Program-made: the position numbers and the translations under genes
Origin: Herbiconiux aconitum
GTDB lineage: Bacteria; Actinomycetota; Actinomycetes; Actinomycetales; Microbacteriaceae
Assembly (NCBI RefSeq): GCF_024979235.1
Contig: NZ_JANLCM010000001.1
Span: 558,001 to 622,000, forward strand
Direction of reading: 5' to 3'
DNA: 64,000 nt
Part shown: positions 16,567 through 24,850 of the stretch, piece by piece
How positions within the stretch are numbered: the stretch's first letter is position 1
Layout: the number at the start of each line of letters is the position of its first letter
The notes under the pieces: model-generated
The model's input: the letters and a program-made list of their open reading frames with translations, nothing else
Database searches by the model: none
Told to the model about the DNA's origin: nothing

Positions 16567-17385
16567 TCAGTCCTCGGATTCGTCGCCGCGCACCCAGCGG
16601 ATGTACCGCGACAGGCTCCGCGACACGATCGCCGGCGCATCCGTCTCGATCGAGCGGAAGGCGCTGTAGATCCGGTCGTATTCGAGCGGTTGCACTGCGG
16701 AGAGGATGCGTTGCACGATCCGCTCGGGCATCGGGATGTAGTTCGGAAAGCTCCGCATCACCGACACCGAGGCGAGGTCCGCCCCCACCATGAGCGTGTC
16801 GCCCGTCAGCAGCGCACCGCGCCCACCCGCGCCGGCCGACCAGAGCACGATGTCGCTGCCGGGGAAATGCCCGCCGAGCTGCAGCATCCGCACGCCCGGC
16901 AGCAGCTCGATCGACGACGACCACAGCTGGATGACCGGATCGGGCCGCTGAATCCACCGCGCATCCGCCTCCGCCACGTACACCGGCGCCCCACCGAATG
17001 CGTGACTCCACTGGATCGACGACCCCGTGAGGTGCGGATGGCTCGCCGTCACCGCCGCCACACCACCGAGCTCGGCAATCGATCGGATGCCGTTCTCGTC
17101 GATGAATCCCGGCGGCTCCCACAACAGGTTCCCGGCCGGTGTTCGCAGCAGGAGGCCGCGCTGCCCGATGCCGAGCTCGTGGTCGGTCTCGATGGCGAAG
17201 AGGTCGGGCTCGAGACCGCGCACCACGATGCGGTAGCCCTCGGCGGCGAGCCCCTCGCGGGTCACCCACCGCTGACCGCTGGCCGGCACCCATTGCCGCT
17301 CGTCGGTGCAGATCGCGCAGATCTCGGGCGGTTCCGCGGTGTCCGGATGCTCGATCGCGCAGGTCGCACAGGTCCAGATGGTCAT
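16567..17385 (-). CDS. Metallo-beta-lactamase-fold protein with N-terminal zinc ribbon
   Basis: A 272-residue protein. Residues 6-26 hold two CxxC pairs (CATC...CAIC), a rubredoxin-like zinc ribbon. The rest is a metallo-beta-lactamase fold with PPGFIDENG, SHPHLTGSS in place of the canonical HxHxDH, GGHFPGSDIVLW and LLTGDTLMV. The first metal motif therefore keeps two His but lacks the Asp-His pair, so hydrolase activity is uncertain. GGGGAGAG lies upstream of the ATG. It is convergent with the ECF gene (16 bases apart) and divergent from the acetyltransferase. Substrate unknown. Confidence 0.8.
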   Translation of the reverse strand: MTIWTCATCAIEHPDTAEPPEICAICTDERQWVPASGQRWVTREGLAAEGYRIVVRGLEPDLFAIETDHELGIGQRGLLLRTPAGNLLWEPPGFIDENGIRSIAELGGVAAVTASHPHLTGSSIQWSHAFGGAPVYVAEADARWIQRPDPVIQLWSSSIELLPGVRMLQLGGHFPGSDIVLWSAGAGGRGALLTGDTLMVGADLASVSVMRSFPNYIPMPERIVQRILSAVQPLEYDRIYSAFRSIETDAPAIVSRSLSRYIRWVRGDESED

Positions 17386-17416
17386 GCTCGCACTCTCCCC
17401 TCAGCTCGTCCAAACG

Positions 17417-17422
17417 TATAGT
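17417..17422 (+). promoter_or_regulatory. -10 box of a likely leaderless transcript
   Basis: TATAGT ends six bases before the ATG at 17429, so transcription would begin at or next to the start codon. No ribosome-binding site is visible. Confidence 0.6.
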
Positions 17423-17428
17423 CGTTGC

Positions 17429-18004
17429 ATGTCCGAGCGGAACAGCGAGCGCGCCCAGCACACCGAGCACGCCGAGCGCCTCCAGCACACCCGGCCCGCG
17501 CAGGGCGTCGTCATCCGTCGCACGGTCGAGTCCGACTGGCCGGAGGTGCGCGCCCTGCGACTCGAGATGCTCGCCGACACCCCGCTCGCCTATCTCGAGA
17601 CCGTGGAGCACGCCCTCCGCCGCCGCGAGTGGGAATGGCGCGCGTGGGCGCGCGACGGCTCCTCGGCCGACTCCATCACGGTCGCCGCCATCACCACCGA
17701 GGGGCGCTGGGTCGGCACCATGATGTCGAAGGTGCCACGCGGACACGCGGGCGCCTTCCTCTACGGCGTCTACGTGGCTCCCGACCACCGCGGAACCGCA
17801 GCAGGAGTGACGGATGCGCTCCTGGACCGCATCGAGGAATGGGCACTCGGCCGCGGCGACACCCTCACTCTCGAGGTGAACGAGTCGAACCCGCGTGCTG
17901 TCGCCGCCTACCGCAACCGCGGTTTCGTCGAGACGGGCGTCATCCGCCCCTACCCCCTCGACCATTCCCTCCGCGAGCTCGAGATGCGCAAGCCCCTCCG
18001 CTGA
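17429..18004 (+). CDS. GNAT family N-acetyltransferase
   Basis: A 191-residue acetyl-CoA-dependent transferase. GVVIRRTVESDWPEVRALR opens the fold, motif A is LYGVYVAPDHRGTAAGVTDALL (acetyl-CoA pyrophosphate loop HRGTAAG) and motif B is LEVNESNPRAVAAYRNRGFVE. About 25 polar residues precede the domain. ATG 17429 was chosen because a -10 box places the transcript start there; longer in-frame starts overlap the divergent gene. The acceptor substrate is unknown. Confidence 0.87.
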   Translation: MSERNSERAQHTEHAERLQHTRPAQGVVIRRTVESDWPEVRALRLEMLADTPLAYLETVEHALRRREWEWRAWARDGSSADSITVAAITTEGRWVGTMMSKVPRGHAGAFLYGVYVAPDHRGTAAGVTDALLDRIEEWALGRGDTLTLEVNESNPRAVAAYRNRGFVETGVIRPYPLDHSLRELEMRKPLR

Positions 18005-18007
18005 CCG

Positions 18008-18040
18008 CCGCCCTCCTCGCGACGAACGCGAGGAGGGCGG
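18008..18040. terminator. Bidirectional terminator
   Basis: A perfect 14-bp stem (18008-18021 with 18027-18040) and a 5-base loop ACGAA, placed between the convergent GNAT and MerR gene ends. Confidence 0.85.
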
Positions 18041-18044
18041 GGGG

Positions 18045-18806
18045 CTACCCGAGGTGGGCGTCGGCGTACGCCGCCATCGCGTCGCGCACGAAGGCGGCAC
18101 CCGCCGCGCCGCCGTAGTTCGCCGCGAAGCGCTCGTCGGCCACGTACATCTCGCCGAGGCCCACGAAGTACTCCTTCGTCGGCCCGCCGGTCGACGCGCC
18201 CGGTGTTCCGGGCACCCCGGCCAGCCAGTCGTAGTGCCGCCCGGCGAGTGCCTGCGCCTCCTCTCCTCGAGGGTCGACGCCACGCGCCGCCGCCGACTGC
18301 CAGTCGGCGTTGAGCTGCGAGACGCGCTTCTGCCAGTCCGCCTTCTCCTCGGCCGACATCGAGCTCCACCAGCGGTCGCTCGCGGCGTACGCCGCCGCTC
18401 CCCACCGTTCCTCGACCTCCTCCTTGTACTGGGTATGGTCGAATCCGTCGAACATGTTCTCTGCCATGAGTTGTTCACCTCCTTCCATCGTCTCGATCGT
18501 CGCCCGCACGGATGCGATCTGCCGGCCGAGCCGGTCGCGCTCGCTCTGCAGCCACTCGAGGTGACTGCGGAGTGCGCCAGGCGCATCCGTCTCGTTCTCG
18601 AGCACACCCGCGATCGCCGGCAGCCCCAGCCCGAGCTCGCGCAACAGCAACACGCGCTGCAGGGTCACGAGAGCGCTCTCGTCGTAGTACCGGTAGCCGT
18701 TGGCGCCGATCCGGCTGGGGTGCACGATGCCGAGCTGCGCGTAGTGGCGCAGTGTGCGGCTCGTCGTGCCGGCCAGCCGGGCGACCTCCTGAATCGACCA
18801 GTCCAT
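18045..18806 (-). CDS. TipA-like MerR-family regulator
   Basis: A 253-residue two-domain regulator. A MerR winged helix (residues 1-72, MDWSIQEVARLAGTTSRTLR, GYRYYDESAL) is followed by a coiled-coil linker (about 78-110) and a TipAS antibiotic-recognition domain (about 115-250, FDGFDHTQYKEEVEERWG). In the Streptomyces prototype the TipAS domain binds thiopeptides and switches on transcription. GGGAGGGAG precedes the ATG at 18806. Its own promoter (18850-18880) has the 19-bp spacer that MerR proteins untwist, so positive autoregulation is likely. Confidence 0.9.
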   Translation of the reverse strand: MDWSIQEVARLAGTTSRTLRHYAQLGIVHPSRIGANGYRYYDESALVTLQRVLLLRELGLGLPAIAGVLENETDAPGALRSHLEWLQSERDRLGRQIASVRATIETMEGGEQLMAENMFDGFDHTQYKEEVEERWGAAAYAASDRWWSSMSAEEKADWQKRVSQLNADWQSAAARGVDPRGEEAQALAGRHYDWLAGVPGTPGASTGGPTKEYFVGLGEMYVADERFAANYGGAAGAAFVRDAMAAYADAHLG

Positions 18807-18849
18807 CGGATGCTCCCTCCCGTAACTCTCCTGAAATGCGGACAGTTCC

Positions 18850-18880
18850 ACCGTAGGAGTTGACGCAACGTCAATGTCAA
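18850..18880 (-). promoter_or_regulatory. MerR-type promoter with 19-bp spacer
   Basis: On the minus strand TTGACA (18880-18875), a 19-base spacer and TACGGT (18855-18850). The spacer carries the inverted repeat TTGACG-TTG-CGTCAA (18860-18874). This is the textbook arrangement for a promoter activated by a MerR protein. Confidence 0.8.
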
Positions 18881-18913
18881 GTCGATCGCCGAAGCGCACG
18901 GAGACGGTCGTAG

Positions 18914-18919
18914 TAACGT
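18914..18919 (+). promoter_or_regulatory. -10 box of a likely leaderless transcript
   Basis: TAACGT ends six bases before the aldo/keto reductase ATG at 18926, and no ribosome-binding site is present. It lies 34 bases from the MerR operator, so regulation by that protein is possible. Confidence 0.5.
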
Positions 18920-18925
18920 CGAACC

Positions 18926-19885
18926 ATGGCACGCATCGGCGACAGCGATCTCGACGTCTTCCCTCTCTCCCTCGGTGGCAATGTGTTCGGCTGGACGGCC
19001 GATCGAGACACCTCGCTCGCCATCCTCGACGCCCACGCCGCGGGCGGCGGCGACTTCATCGACACCTCCGACTCCTACATGGCGAGCGTGCCCGGAAACG
19101 TCGGTGGCGAGTCCGAGACCATCATCGGCGAGTGGTTCACCAGCCGCGGATCGCGCGACGCGACCGTGATCGCCACGAAGGTGTCCCGGCATCCGCAGTT
19201 CCGCGGGCTCTCGGGCGCGACCATCCGCGGCGCGGTCGATGCGTCGCTGGCCCGCCTGCAGACCGACCGGATCGACCTCTACTACGCCCACTTCGAAGAC
19301 CCCGAGACGCCTCTCGAAGAGACCGCGGCGGCTTTCGACGAGGTGGTGCGAGCCGGCAAGGCTCGGTACATCGGGTTGTCAAACTTCGCTCCGGAGAGCA
19401 TCGAGGCGTACTTCGCGATCTGCGAGGCGAACGGATACGTGCGCCCCGTCGCCCTCCAGCCTCACTACAATCTCGTGCATCGCAACGACTTCGAAGACAC
19501 CCTGGCGCCGATCGCCGAGCGCGAGCACCTGGGCGTGGTTCCCTACTACGCGCTGGCCAGCGGGTTCCTCACCGGCAAGTACCGCGCGAAGAGCGACCAC
19601 GCCGACGGGGCCCGGGCACGGGGGGCGTCGCAGTACGTCAGCACGCAGGGCCTCGCCATCGTCGACACCTTGGAGGAGATCGGGCGCGCGCACGACGCCT
19701 CCATCGCCACCACGGCGCTGGCCTGGCTCGTGGCGAAGCCCACCGTGGTCGCGCCGATCGCGAGCGCGTCGCGCGTGGAGCAGGTCGCCGATCTCCTGGC
19801 CGTTGCCCGGGTGCAGCTCAGCCCCGATGAGGTCGCGCGGCTCGACGCCGTCTCGGCCTGGACTCCGCCGGGCGGGTCGGCATGA
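18926..19885 (+). CDS. Aldo/keto reductase
   Basis: A 319-residue NADPH-dependent oxidoreductase with a TIM-barrel fold. The catalytic tetrad is visible: Asp in FIDTSDSYM, the following Tyr, Lys in VIATKVSRH and His in DLYYAHFED. GLSNFAPESIEAY and the C-terminal cofactor segment PIASASRVEQV are typical. The ATG is preceded by a -10 box, not a ribosome-binding site. Its TGA overlaps the ATG of the Tat phosphoesterase gene (ATGA), so the two are translated together. It is divergent from the TipA-like regulator, which could control it. Substrate unknown. Confidence 0.9.
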   Translation: MARIGDSDLDVFPLSLGGNVFGWTADRDTSLAILDAHAAGGGDFIDTSDSYMASVPGNVGGESETIIGEWFTSRGSRDATVIATKVSRHPQFRGLSGATIRGAVDASLARLQTDRIDLYYAHFEDPETPLEETAAAFDEVVRAGKARYIGLSNFAPESIEAYFAICEANGYVRPVALQPHYNLVHRNDFEDTLAPIAEREHLGVVPYYALASGFLTGKYRAKSDHADGARARGASQYVSTQGLAIVDTLEEIGRAHDASIATTALAWLVAKPTVVAPIASASRVEQVADLLAVARVQLSPDEVARLDAVSAWTPPGGSA

Positions 19886-21714
19886 CCCCGCCGTTCGGCC
19901 GGAAGAAGGACGACGGCAAGAAGGACCACGCCGAAGGCCTGGCCTCCCGCCGCGCCTTCCTCAAGGCGGCCGCCGTCGGCGCGGCCGGAGCCGCAGCCGG
20001 CGGCCTCGCTGGAGCGTCGATCGGAGTCGGCGTCTACGCGAACGAGGTCGACCTCGACTTCGCCGCCGAGAAGAAGGTGAAGGAGCCGGGCTTCGAGCAC
20101 CTCGTGGTGCTGATGTACGAGAATCGGTCGTTCGACAATCTGCTCGGCTGGCTCTACACCGACGGCGAGCTCGCGCCGGGTCAGAAGTACGACGGCCTGC
20201 ACCAGGGTGACCACTCGAATCCGGTGCCCGGCACCGACGAGGTCATCAAACCGCACGCCTACGGCGGCTCGACCGACGAGATCATGTCGAGCCCGCGCCC
20301 CGACCCGGGCGAGGAGTACTCGCACGTCAACACGCAGCTCTTCGGCAAGGTCGACCCCGAGACGAATCGCGACCTGCACGCGAACGGGCTGCAGTATCCG
20401 TACAACGCGCCCGGTCCGAACGAATCCCCCACGATGAAGGGGTTCGTCGAGGACTACATCATCAATTACCGGCGTCTCACCCAGAACAAGAAGGAGCCGG
20501 GCCCCAAGGACTACGAGCTGGCGATGGGCGGGTTCACTCCCGACATGCTGCCCGTGTTCAGCACCCTCGCCAAGAACTTCGCGGTCTTCGACCACTGGTT
20601 CTCGGCCGTGCCCTCGCAGACCTTCTGCAACCGCTCGTTCTTCCACGCCTCCACCTCGCACGGCTTCGTCACCAACAAGGGCGAGGGCGGATACGCGAAG
20701 TGGCTCGATCCGGATGCCGACGCTCCCACCATCTTCAACCGCCTCGAGGAGGCGGGCCTCACCTGGCGCGTCTACTACGACTCCGCCCAGCTCATCTCGA
20801 TGACCGGTGTGCTGCACGCTCCGGTGCTCGAGCCGTTCTGGAAGACGAACTTCCGGGTGATGGAGCAGTTCTACGACGACGTGGCGACGGGCAACCTGCC
20901 CGACTACGCCTTCATCGAGCCGCGGATGATCTACAACCACAACGACATGCATCCGCCCTACGGTCACCTCCGCGCGAGCGACGAGGGCGACGTGGGCGAG
21001 GTGGTGGATGCGGCGGTGTCGGATGCGCGCGCCGGCGATGCCCTGCTGCATGCGATCTACTCCGCCATTCGCAAGAGCGACTCGGAGACCGGGTCGAACG
21101 CCATGAACACGATGCTCTTCGTCACCTTCGACGAGCACGGCGGAACCTACGACCACGTGCCACCGCCCTCGGCCGTGCCACCGGTGAACGGCAACGAGGG
21201 CGAGTTCGACTTCACCTTCGACCGACTGGGCTGCCGGGTGCCGGCGATCGCGATCTCGGCCTACACGGCGAAGAACACGATCGTCAACGAGCAGCACGAC
21301 CACGGGTCGGTCATCTCGACGCTCACCAAGCTGCACGGCCTCAAGCCACTGACGCACCGTGACGTCGCGTCGCGCCCGCTCTTCGACGCGATCAACCTGA
21401 AGAAGCCGCGACCGGCGGCCGAGTGGCCGCAGACCATGCCGCAGTACACGCCGCCAAACCCCGAGGTCGACTTCGACAACTCGAACGCCGAGCAACGCGC
21501 GAAGCCGATCAGCAACCCGGCGCGCGGGTTGCTCGGTCTGGTGATCGCGAAGTACGGCGTTCCCGGCGAGCCGGAGCCCGACACCTACGCCGAGGCGTAC
21601 ACGGCCCTGCAGGAGGCGCAAGACCTCAACGGTCAGCTCTTCGGCACGCTCGACTCGATCGACGGCGACCGCAGCCCCGACCCCGACGCCCCAGACGACT
21701 CCGACACGAAGTAG
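19882..21714 (+). CDS. Tat-exported phosphoesterase (phospholipase C/acid phosphatase family)
   Basis: A 610-residue member of the alkaline-phosphatase-superfamily phosphoesterases. The twin-arginine signal SRRAFLKAAAVGAAGAA lies at residues 23-39, preceded by a Lys/Asp-rich N-region, so it should be folded in the cytosol with its metal and exported. Family motifs include LMYENRSFDN (about 79-88), NRSFFHASTSHGF, FIEPRM and FVTFDEHGGTYDHVP near the metal site. It could release phosphate from phospholipids or other phosphoesters outside the cell. It is unusual in being coupled to an aldo/keto reductase. Convergent with the GH42 gene. Confidence 0.87.
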   Translation: MTPPFGRKKDDGKKDHAEGLASRRAFLKAAAVGAAGAAAGGLAGASIGVGVYANEVDLDFAAEKKVKEPGFEHLVVLMYENRSFDNLLGWLYTDGELAPGQKYDGLHQGDHSNPVPGTDEVIKPHAYGGSTDEIMSSPRPDPGEEYSHVNTQLFGKVDPETNRDLHANGLQYPYNAPGPNESPTMKGFVEDYIINYRRLTQNKKEPGPKDYELAMGGFTPDMLPVFSTLAKNFAVFDHWFSAVPSQTFCNRSFFHASTSHGFVTNKGEGGYAKWLDPDADAPTIFNRLEEAGLTWRVYYDSAQLISMTGVLHAPVLEPFWKTNFRVMEQFYDDVATGNLPDYAFIEPRMIYNHNDMHPPYGHLRASDEGDVGEVVDAAVSDARAGDALLHAIYSAIRKSDSETGSNAMNTMLFVTFDEHGGTYDHVPPPSAVPPVNGNEGEFDFTFDRLGCRVPAIAISAYTAKNTIVNEQHDHGSVISTLTKLHGLKPLTHRDVASRPLFDAINLKKPRPAAEWPQTMPQYTPPNPEVDFDNSNAEQRAKPISNPARGLLGLVIAKYGVPGEPEPDTYAEAYTALQEAQDLNGQLFGTLDSIDGDRSPDPDAPDDSDTK

Positions 21715-21733
21715 GGCGGCCTCGCGGCCGGGT

Positions 21734-23758
21734 TCAGTCGGAGGGTGACGTCGTTTCCGCAGCCTCCGTGCGGAGCAGCGCCCAGCCGAAAGGCTCCAGT
21801 TCGAGCCGGCTGACGGAGGCGCCACTCAGCAGATCCGTGCCCTCCACCTCCACCTCGACCGGTTCACGGCCGTGGTTGATCACCGTGAGCACGTCGCCAC
21901 GGCGCGCTGCCTCGACCCACTCGCTCGGCGTCGACAGCACCGGCTGCACCCCGGCGTCTTCGAGCGCCCAGCGCGTGACGGCGAGCATCCCCTCGTCGTC
22001 GGGAATGGTCGCGAGGTAGTGCGCGACGCCGCTGCCGGTGGCCCGGCTGGTCAAGGCCGGTGCGCCCGCGAGTCGCCCGTCGATGTACCGGCCGAGCACC
22101 TCCACCGGCCGCCCGTCGTCGATCACCTGCAGCTCTTCAGCGAGGTATTCGCCGCGCAACGACCCGAACACCGCCGCCACCTCGGCGTGGTTCTCTCCTG
22201 GTGCGGAAGACCCGCCCGACGGAGCCGGCGGCACGAGGGCGCCGAAGTCCTCGACGCACACACCGAGCACATCGCGGAGGCCCACCTGGAATCCGCCCTC
22301 ACGGAAGGCATCCGATTCGTCGACGATGTCGCTGAAGGCGGTGACGAGCAGGTGTCCGCCGCGCTGCACGAAGGCCTCGAGATTCTGGGCGCCTGCATCC
22401 GTCAGCAGATAGCCGTGCGCCAGCACCACGAGCGAGTAGCCCGAGAGGTCGCTCGTGGTCTGCACCACGTCGATCGACACGTTCTGTCGGTGCAGCGCCG
22501 CGTACCAGCGCTGCACGAGCTGCACGTAGTCGAGCGCGACCGGGTGGTCGGGATTCGACAGCGCCCACAGGTTCTCCCACTCGAACACGATGGCGACGGA
22601 TGCGCGGGAGTCGCCCCGAGGCAGCTCCGGCAGGCGGTCGAGTGCGTCGCCGAGGGCCGTGACCTCGCGCCAGGTGCGGGTCTCGGTGCCGGCCTGCGGC
22701 ACCATCGCGGAGTGGAACTTCTCGCTCCCCCGGCGCGACTGGCGCCACTGGAAGAACAGGATGCCGTCGGCACCGCGCCCGACGGCCTGCATCGAGAGAG
22801 CCGCCATCTGCCCGGGAGCCTTCGGTGCGTTGCTCGGCCGCCAGCTCACGGCGTTCGTGGCCTGTTCCATCAGAATCCAGGGCGTGCCGGGCTTCAGCGA
22901 CCGCATCAGGTCGCGGGAGAACGCGGCGGAACGGAACGACTGGGGGTCGTTCGGGTCGGCGTAGTTGTCGTCGCTCACGACATCCACTTCGGCCGCCCAC
23001 TTCCAGTAGTCGAGCGGCGGGAAGGCGCCCATGAAGTTCGTGGTGATCGGCTGGGTCGCTCCGGCGGCCCGGATGATGTCGCGCTCCATGGTGAAGAGCT
23101 CGAGCAGCGTGTCGGACGTGAACCGCTTGAAGTCGAGCGCACCCGCCGGGTTGTGGCTGTAGGGAGCCTTGCGCGGGGGCACGATCTGCCCGAACGAGCC
23201 GTAGCGCTGCGACCAGAACGCGGTGCCCCAGGCGGTGTTGAGGGCGTCGATCGAACCGTACTTGCGCTGCAGCCACGTTCGGAAGGCGACGGCGGCGTTG
23301 TCGGAGTAGTCGTAGTGCACGTGACAGCCGTACTCGTTGTTGACGTGCCAGAGCACGACCGCCGGATGCGCGGCGTAGCGATTCGCGATCTCGGTCACGA
23401 GACGGGCCGCGAGCCGACGGTAGTCGGGCGAGCTCGGGGCGTAGTGCTGGCGACTGCCCGGCCAGTAGGTGGCGCCGTTCTCGTCCTGCGGCAGGATCGC
23501 CGGATAGTTCTCCACGGCCCAGGCAGGGGGTGATGCGGTGGCGGTGGCGAGGTCGACGGCGATGCCGTTCGCGTGCAGCAGCTCGATCACCGTGTCGAGC
23601 CATTCGAAGTCGAAGGTGTTCTCATCCGGCTGGATGCGCGACCAGGCGAAGATTCCGAGGCTGACCATGGTCACCTTGGCCTCCCGCATCAGCCGCACGT
23701 CGTCGTGCCAGGTTGCCTCGTCCCACTGTTCGGGGTTGTAGTCAGCGCCGTACTGCAC
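21734..23758 (-). CDS. Beta-galactosidase, GH42
   Basis: A 674-residue retaining beta-galactosidase. YGADYNPEQW opens the catalytic barrel, the acid/base is Glu in WHVNNEYGCH (about residue 142), the nucleophile is Glu in ILMEQATNAVSW (about 297), and trimerisation plus beta-domains follow. The start was set at GTG 23758 because family members begin at this point and because the likely -10 box (23801-23806) lies upstream of it; a 28-codon extension to 23842 would start upstream of that promoter. No signal peptide, so intracellular. It could work with the GH36 and GH95 enzymes on galactosylated oligosaccharides, although it is 10 kb away. Confidence 0.9.
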   Translation of the reverse strand: MQYGADYNPEQWDEATWHDDVRLMREAKVTMVSLGIFAWSRIQPDENTFDFEWLDTVIELLHANGIAVDLATATASPPAWAVENYPAILPQDENGATYWPGSRQHYAPSSPDYRRLAARLVTEIANRYAAHPAVVLWHVNNEYGCHVHYDYSDNAAVAFRTWLQRKYGSIDALNTAWGTAFWSQRYGSFGQIVPPRKAPYSHNPAGALDFKRFTSDTLLELFTMERDIIRAAGATQPITTNFMGAFPPLDYWKWAAEVDVVSDDNYADPNDPQSFRSAAFSRDLMRSLKPGTPWILMEQATNAVSWRPSNAPKAPGQMAALSMQAVGRGADGILFFQWRQSRRGSEKFHSAMVPQAGTETRTWREVTALGDALDRLPELPRGDSRASVAIVFEWENLWALSNPDHPVALDYVQLVQRWYAALHRQNVSIDVVQTTSDLSGYSLVVLAHGYLLTDAGAQNLEAFVQRGGHLLVTAFSDIVDESDAFREGGFQVGLRDVLGVCVEDFGALVPPAPSGGSSAPGENHAEVAAVFGSLRGEYLAEELQVIDDGRPVEVLGRYIDGRLAGAPALTSRATGSGVAHYLATIPDDEGMLAVTRWALEDAGVQPVLSTPSEWVEAARRGDVLTVINHGREPVEVEVEGTDLLSGASVSRLELEPFGWALLRTEAAETTSPSD

Positions 23759-23800
23759 AGTCCGTCTCTCGTCGAGTGGTGGTGGGGTCAAACGATTCAC

Positions 23801-23806
23801 ACGATA
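23801..23806 (-). promoter_or_regulatory. -10 box for the GH42 gene
   Basis: Read on the minus strand this is TATCGT, with TTGCCT 16 bases further upstream. The transcript would start near 23794, giving a leader of roughly 36 bases to GTG 23758. Confidence 0.45.
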
Positions 23807-23852
23807 ACGCCGACTGTGCACGAGGCAAAAACGCGCGGACATCCTGAAGCGC

Positions 23853-23858
23853 TATCGT
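23853..23858 (+). promoter_or_regulatory. -10 box of a likely leaderless transcript
   Basis: TATCGT ends seven bases before the epimerase ATG at 23866, which has no ribosome-binding site. Confidence 0.6.
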
Positions 23859-23865
23859 GCTCCCT

Positions 23866-24840
23866 ATGTCGTCAGCAAAGGTTCTGTTCATCGGTGGTAC
23901 GGGCATCATTTCATCTGCGGCGAGTGCGCTCGCCGTGCAGCGCGGGATGGAGGTGACGCTCCTCAATCGGGGTTCGTCGCGGCGCGAGCAGCCCGACGGT
24001 GCGGAGGTGCTGACGGCCGCCATCGAAGACGCCGATCAGGTCGACGCGGTGCTCGGATCGCGCGAGTTCGACGTCGTCATCGACATGGTCGCGTTCACCC
24101 CCGAGCAGGTGCAGCGCGACATCGACCGATTCGAGGGCCGCACCGGCCAGTACGTGTTCATCAGCTCCGCCTCCGCCTATCAGAAGCCCGTCAGCCGCTT
24201 GCCGATCACCGAGTCGACGCCGCTGCGCAACCCGTTCTGGCAGTACTCGCGCGACAAGATCGCTTGCGAGAACCTGCTCGTGGAGGCCTACCGCGAGCGC
24301 GGCTTCCCGGTCACCATCGTTCGCCCCTCGCACACTTACGACAAGTGGTCGCTGCCGATGTTCGGTGGCTGGACGGCGGTCGACCGGATGCGCCGCGGCG
24401 AGGAGGTCGTGGTGCACGGCGACGGCACCTCGCTCTGGACGCTGACCCACACCGACGACTTCGCTCGCGGTTTCGTGGGCCTGTTCGCGAATCCGCTCGC
24501 CTACGGCGACACCTTCCAGATCACCTCCGACTTCGTCTACACCTGGAACGAGATCGTGGGAATGGTGGCGAGCGCGGCCGGCACGACGCCGACGATCCGC
24601 TACGCGACGAGTCAGGAGATCGCCGCGGCCGCCCCCGAGTGGTCGGGGCAGTTCCTGGGCGATTTCTCGCACTCCGTGGTGTTCGACAACACGAAGATCA
24701 AGGCGCTGGTGCCCGAGTTCCGTGCCGTGGTGCCGTTCCACGAGGCCGCTCGCGAGATCGTCGACTGGCACGACGCGACCCCGTCGCTCCAAGTCATCGA
24801 CCCCGCCTACGAGGCCCTCGTCGCCCGCCTGGCCGGCTGA
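23866..24840 (+). CDS. NAD-dependent epimerase/dehydratase family protein
   Basis: A 324-residue extended short-chain dehydrogenase. The Rossmann loop is FIGGTGIISSA (residues 7-17) and the YxxxK pair is in WQYSRDKIACE. Family members include sugar-nucleotide epimerases and plant CSP41-like RNA-binding relatives, and VRPSHTYDKWSLP is reminiscent of the latter group. ATG 23866 is supported by the -10 box; an earlier GTG at 23857 is in frame but upstream of the expected transcript start. Divergent from GH42, so a role in galactose metabolism is possible but not shown. Confidence 0.83.
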   Translation: MSSAKVLFIGGTGIISSAASALAVQRGMEVTLLNRGSSRREQPDGAEVLTAAIEDADQVDAVLGSREFDVVIDMVAFTPEQVQRDIDRFEGRTGQYVFISSASAYQKPVSRLPITESTPLRNPFWQYSRDKIACENLLVEAYRERGFPVTIVRPSHTYDKWSLPMFGGWTAVDRMRRGEEVVVHGDGTSLWTLTHTDDFARGFVGLFANPLAYGDTFQITSDFVYTWNEIVGMVASAAGTTPTIRYATSQEIAAAAPEWSGQFLGDFSHSVVFDNTKIKALVPEFRAVVPFHEAAREIVDWHDATPSLQVIDPAYEALVARLAG

Positions 24841-24850
24841 CCGACCGTCT

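Noticed and set aside
19546..21825. A 759-codon minus-strand frame across the Tat phosphoesterase
   Set aside because: No domain, composition typical of a GC shadow, and it overlaps a clearly coding gene.
23759..23842. A 28-codon N-terminal extension of the GH42 gene
   Set aside because: It would start upstream of the likely -10 box and has no family conservation.
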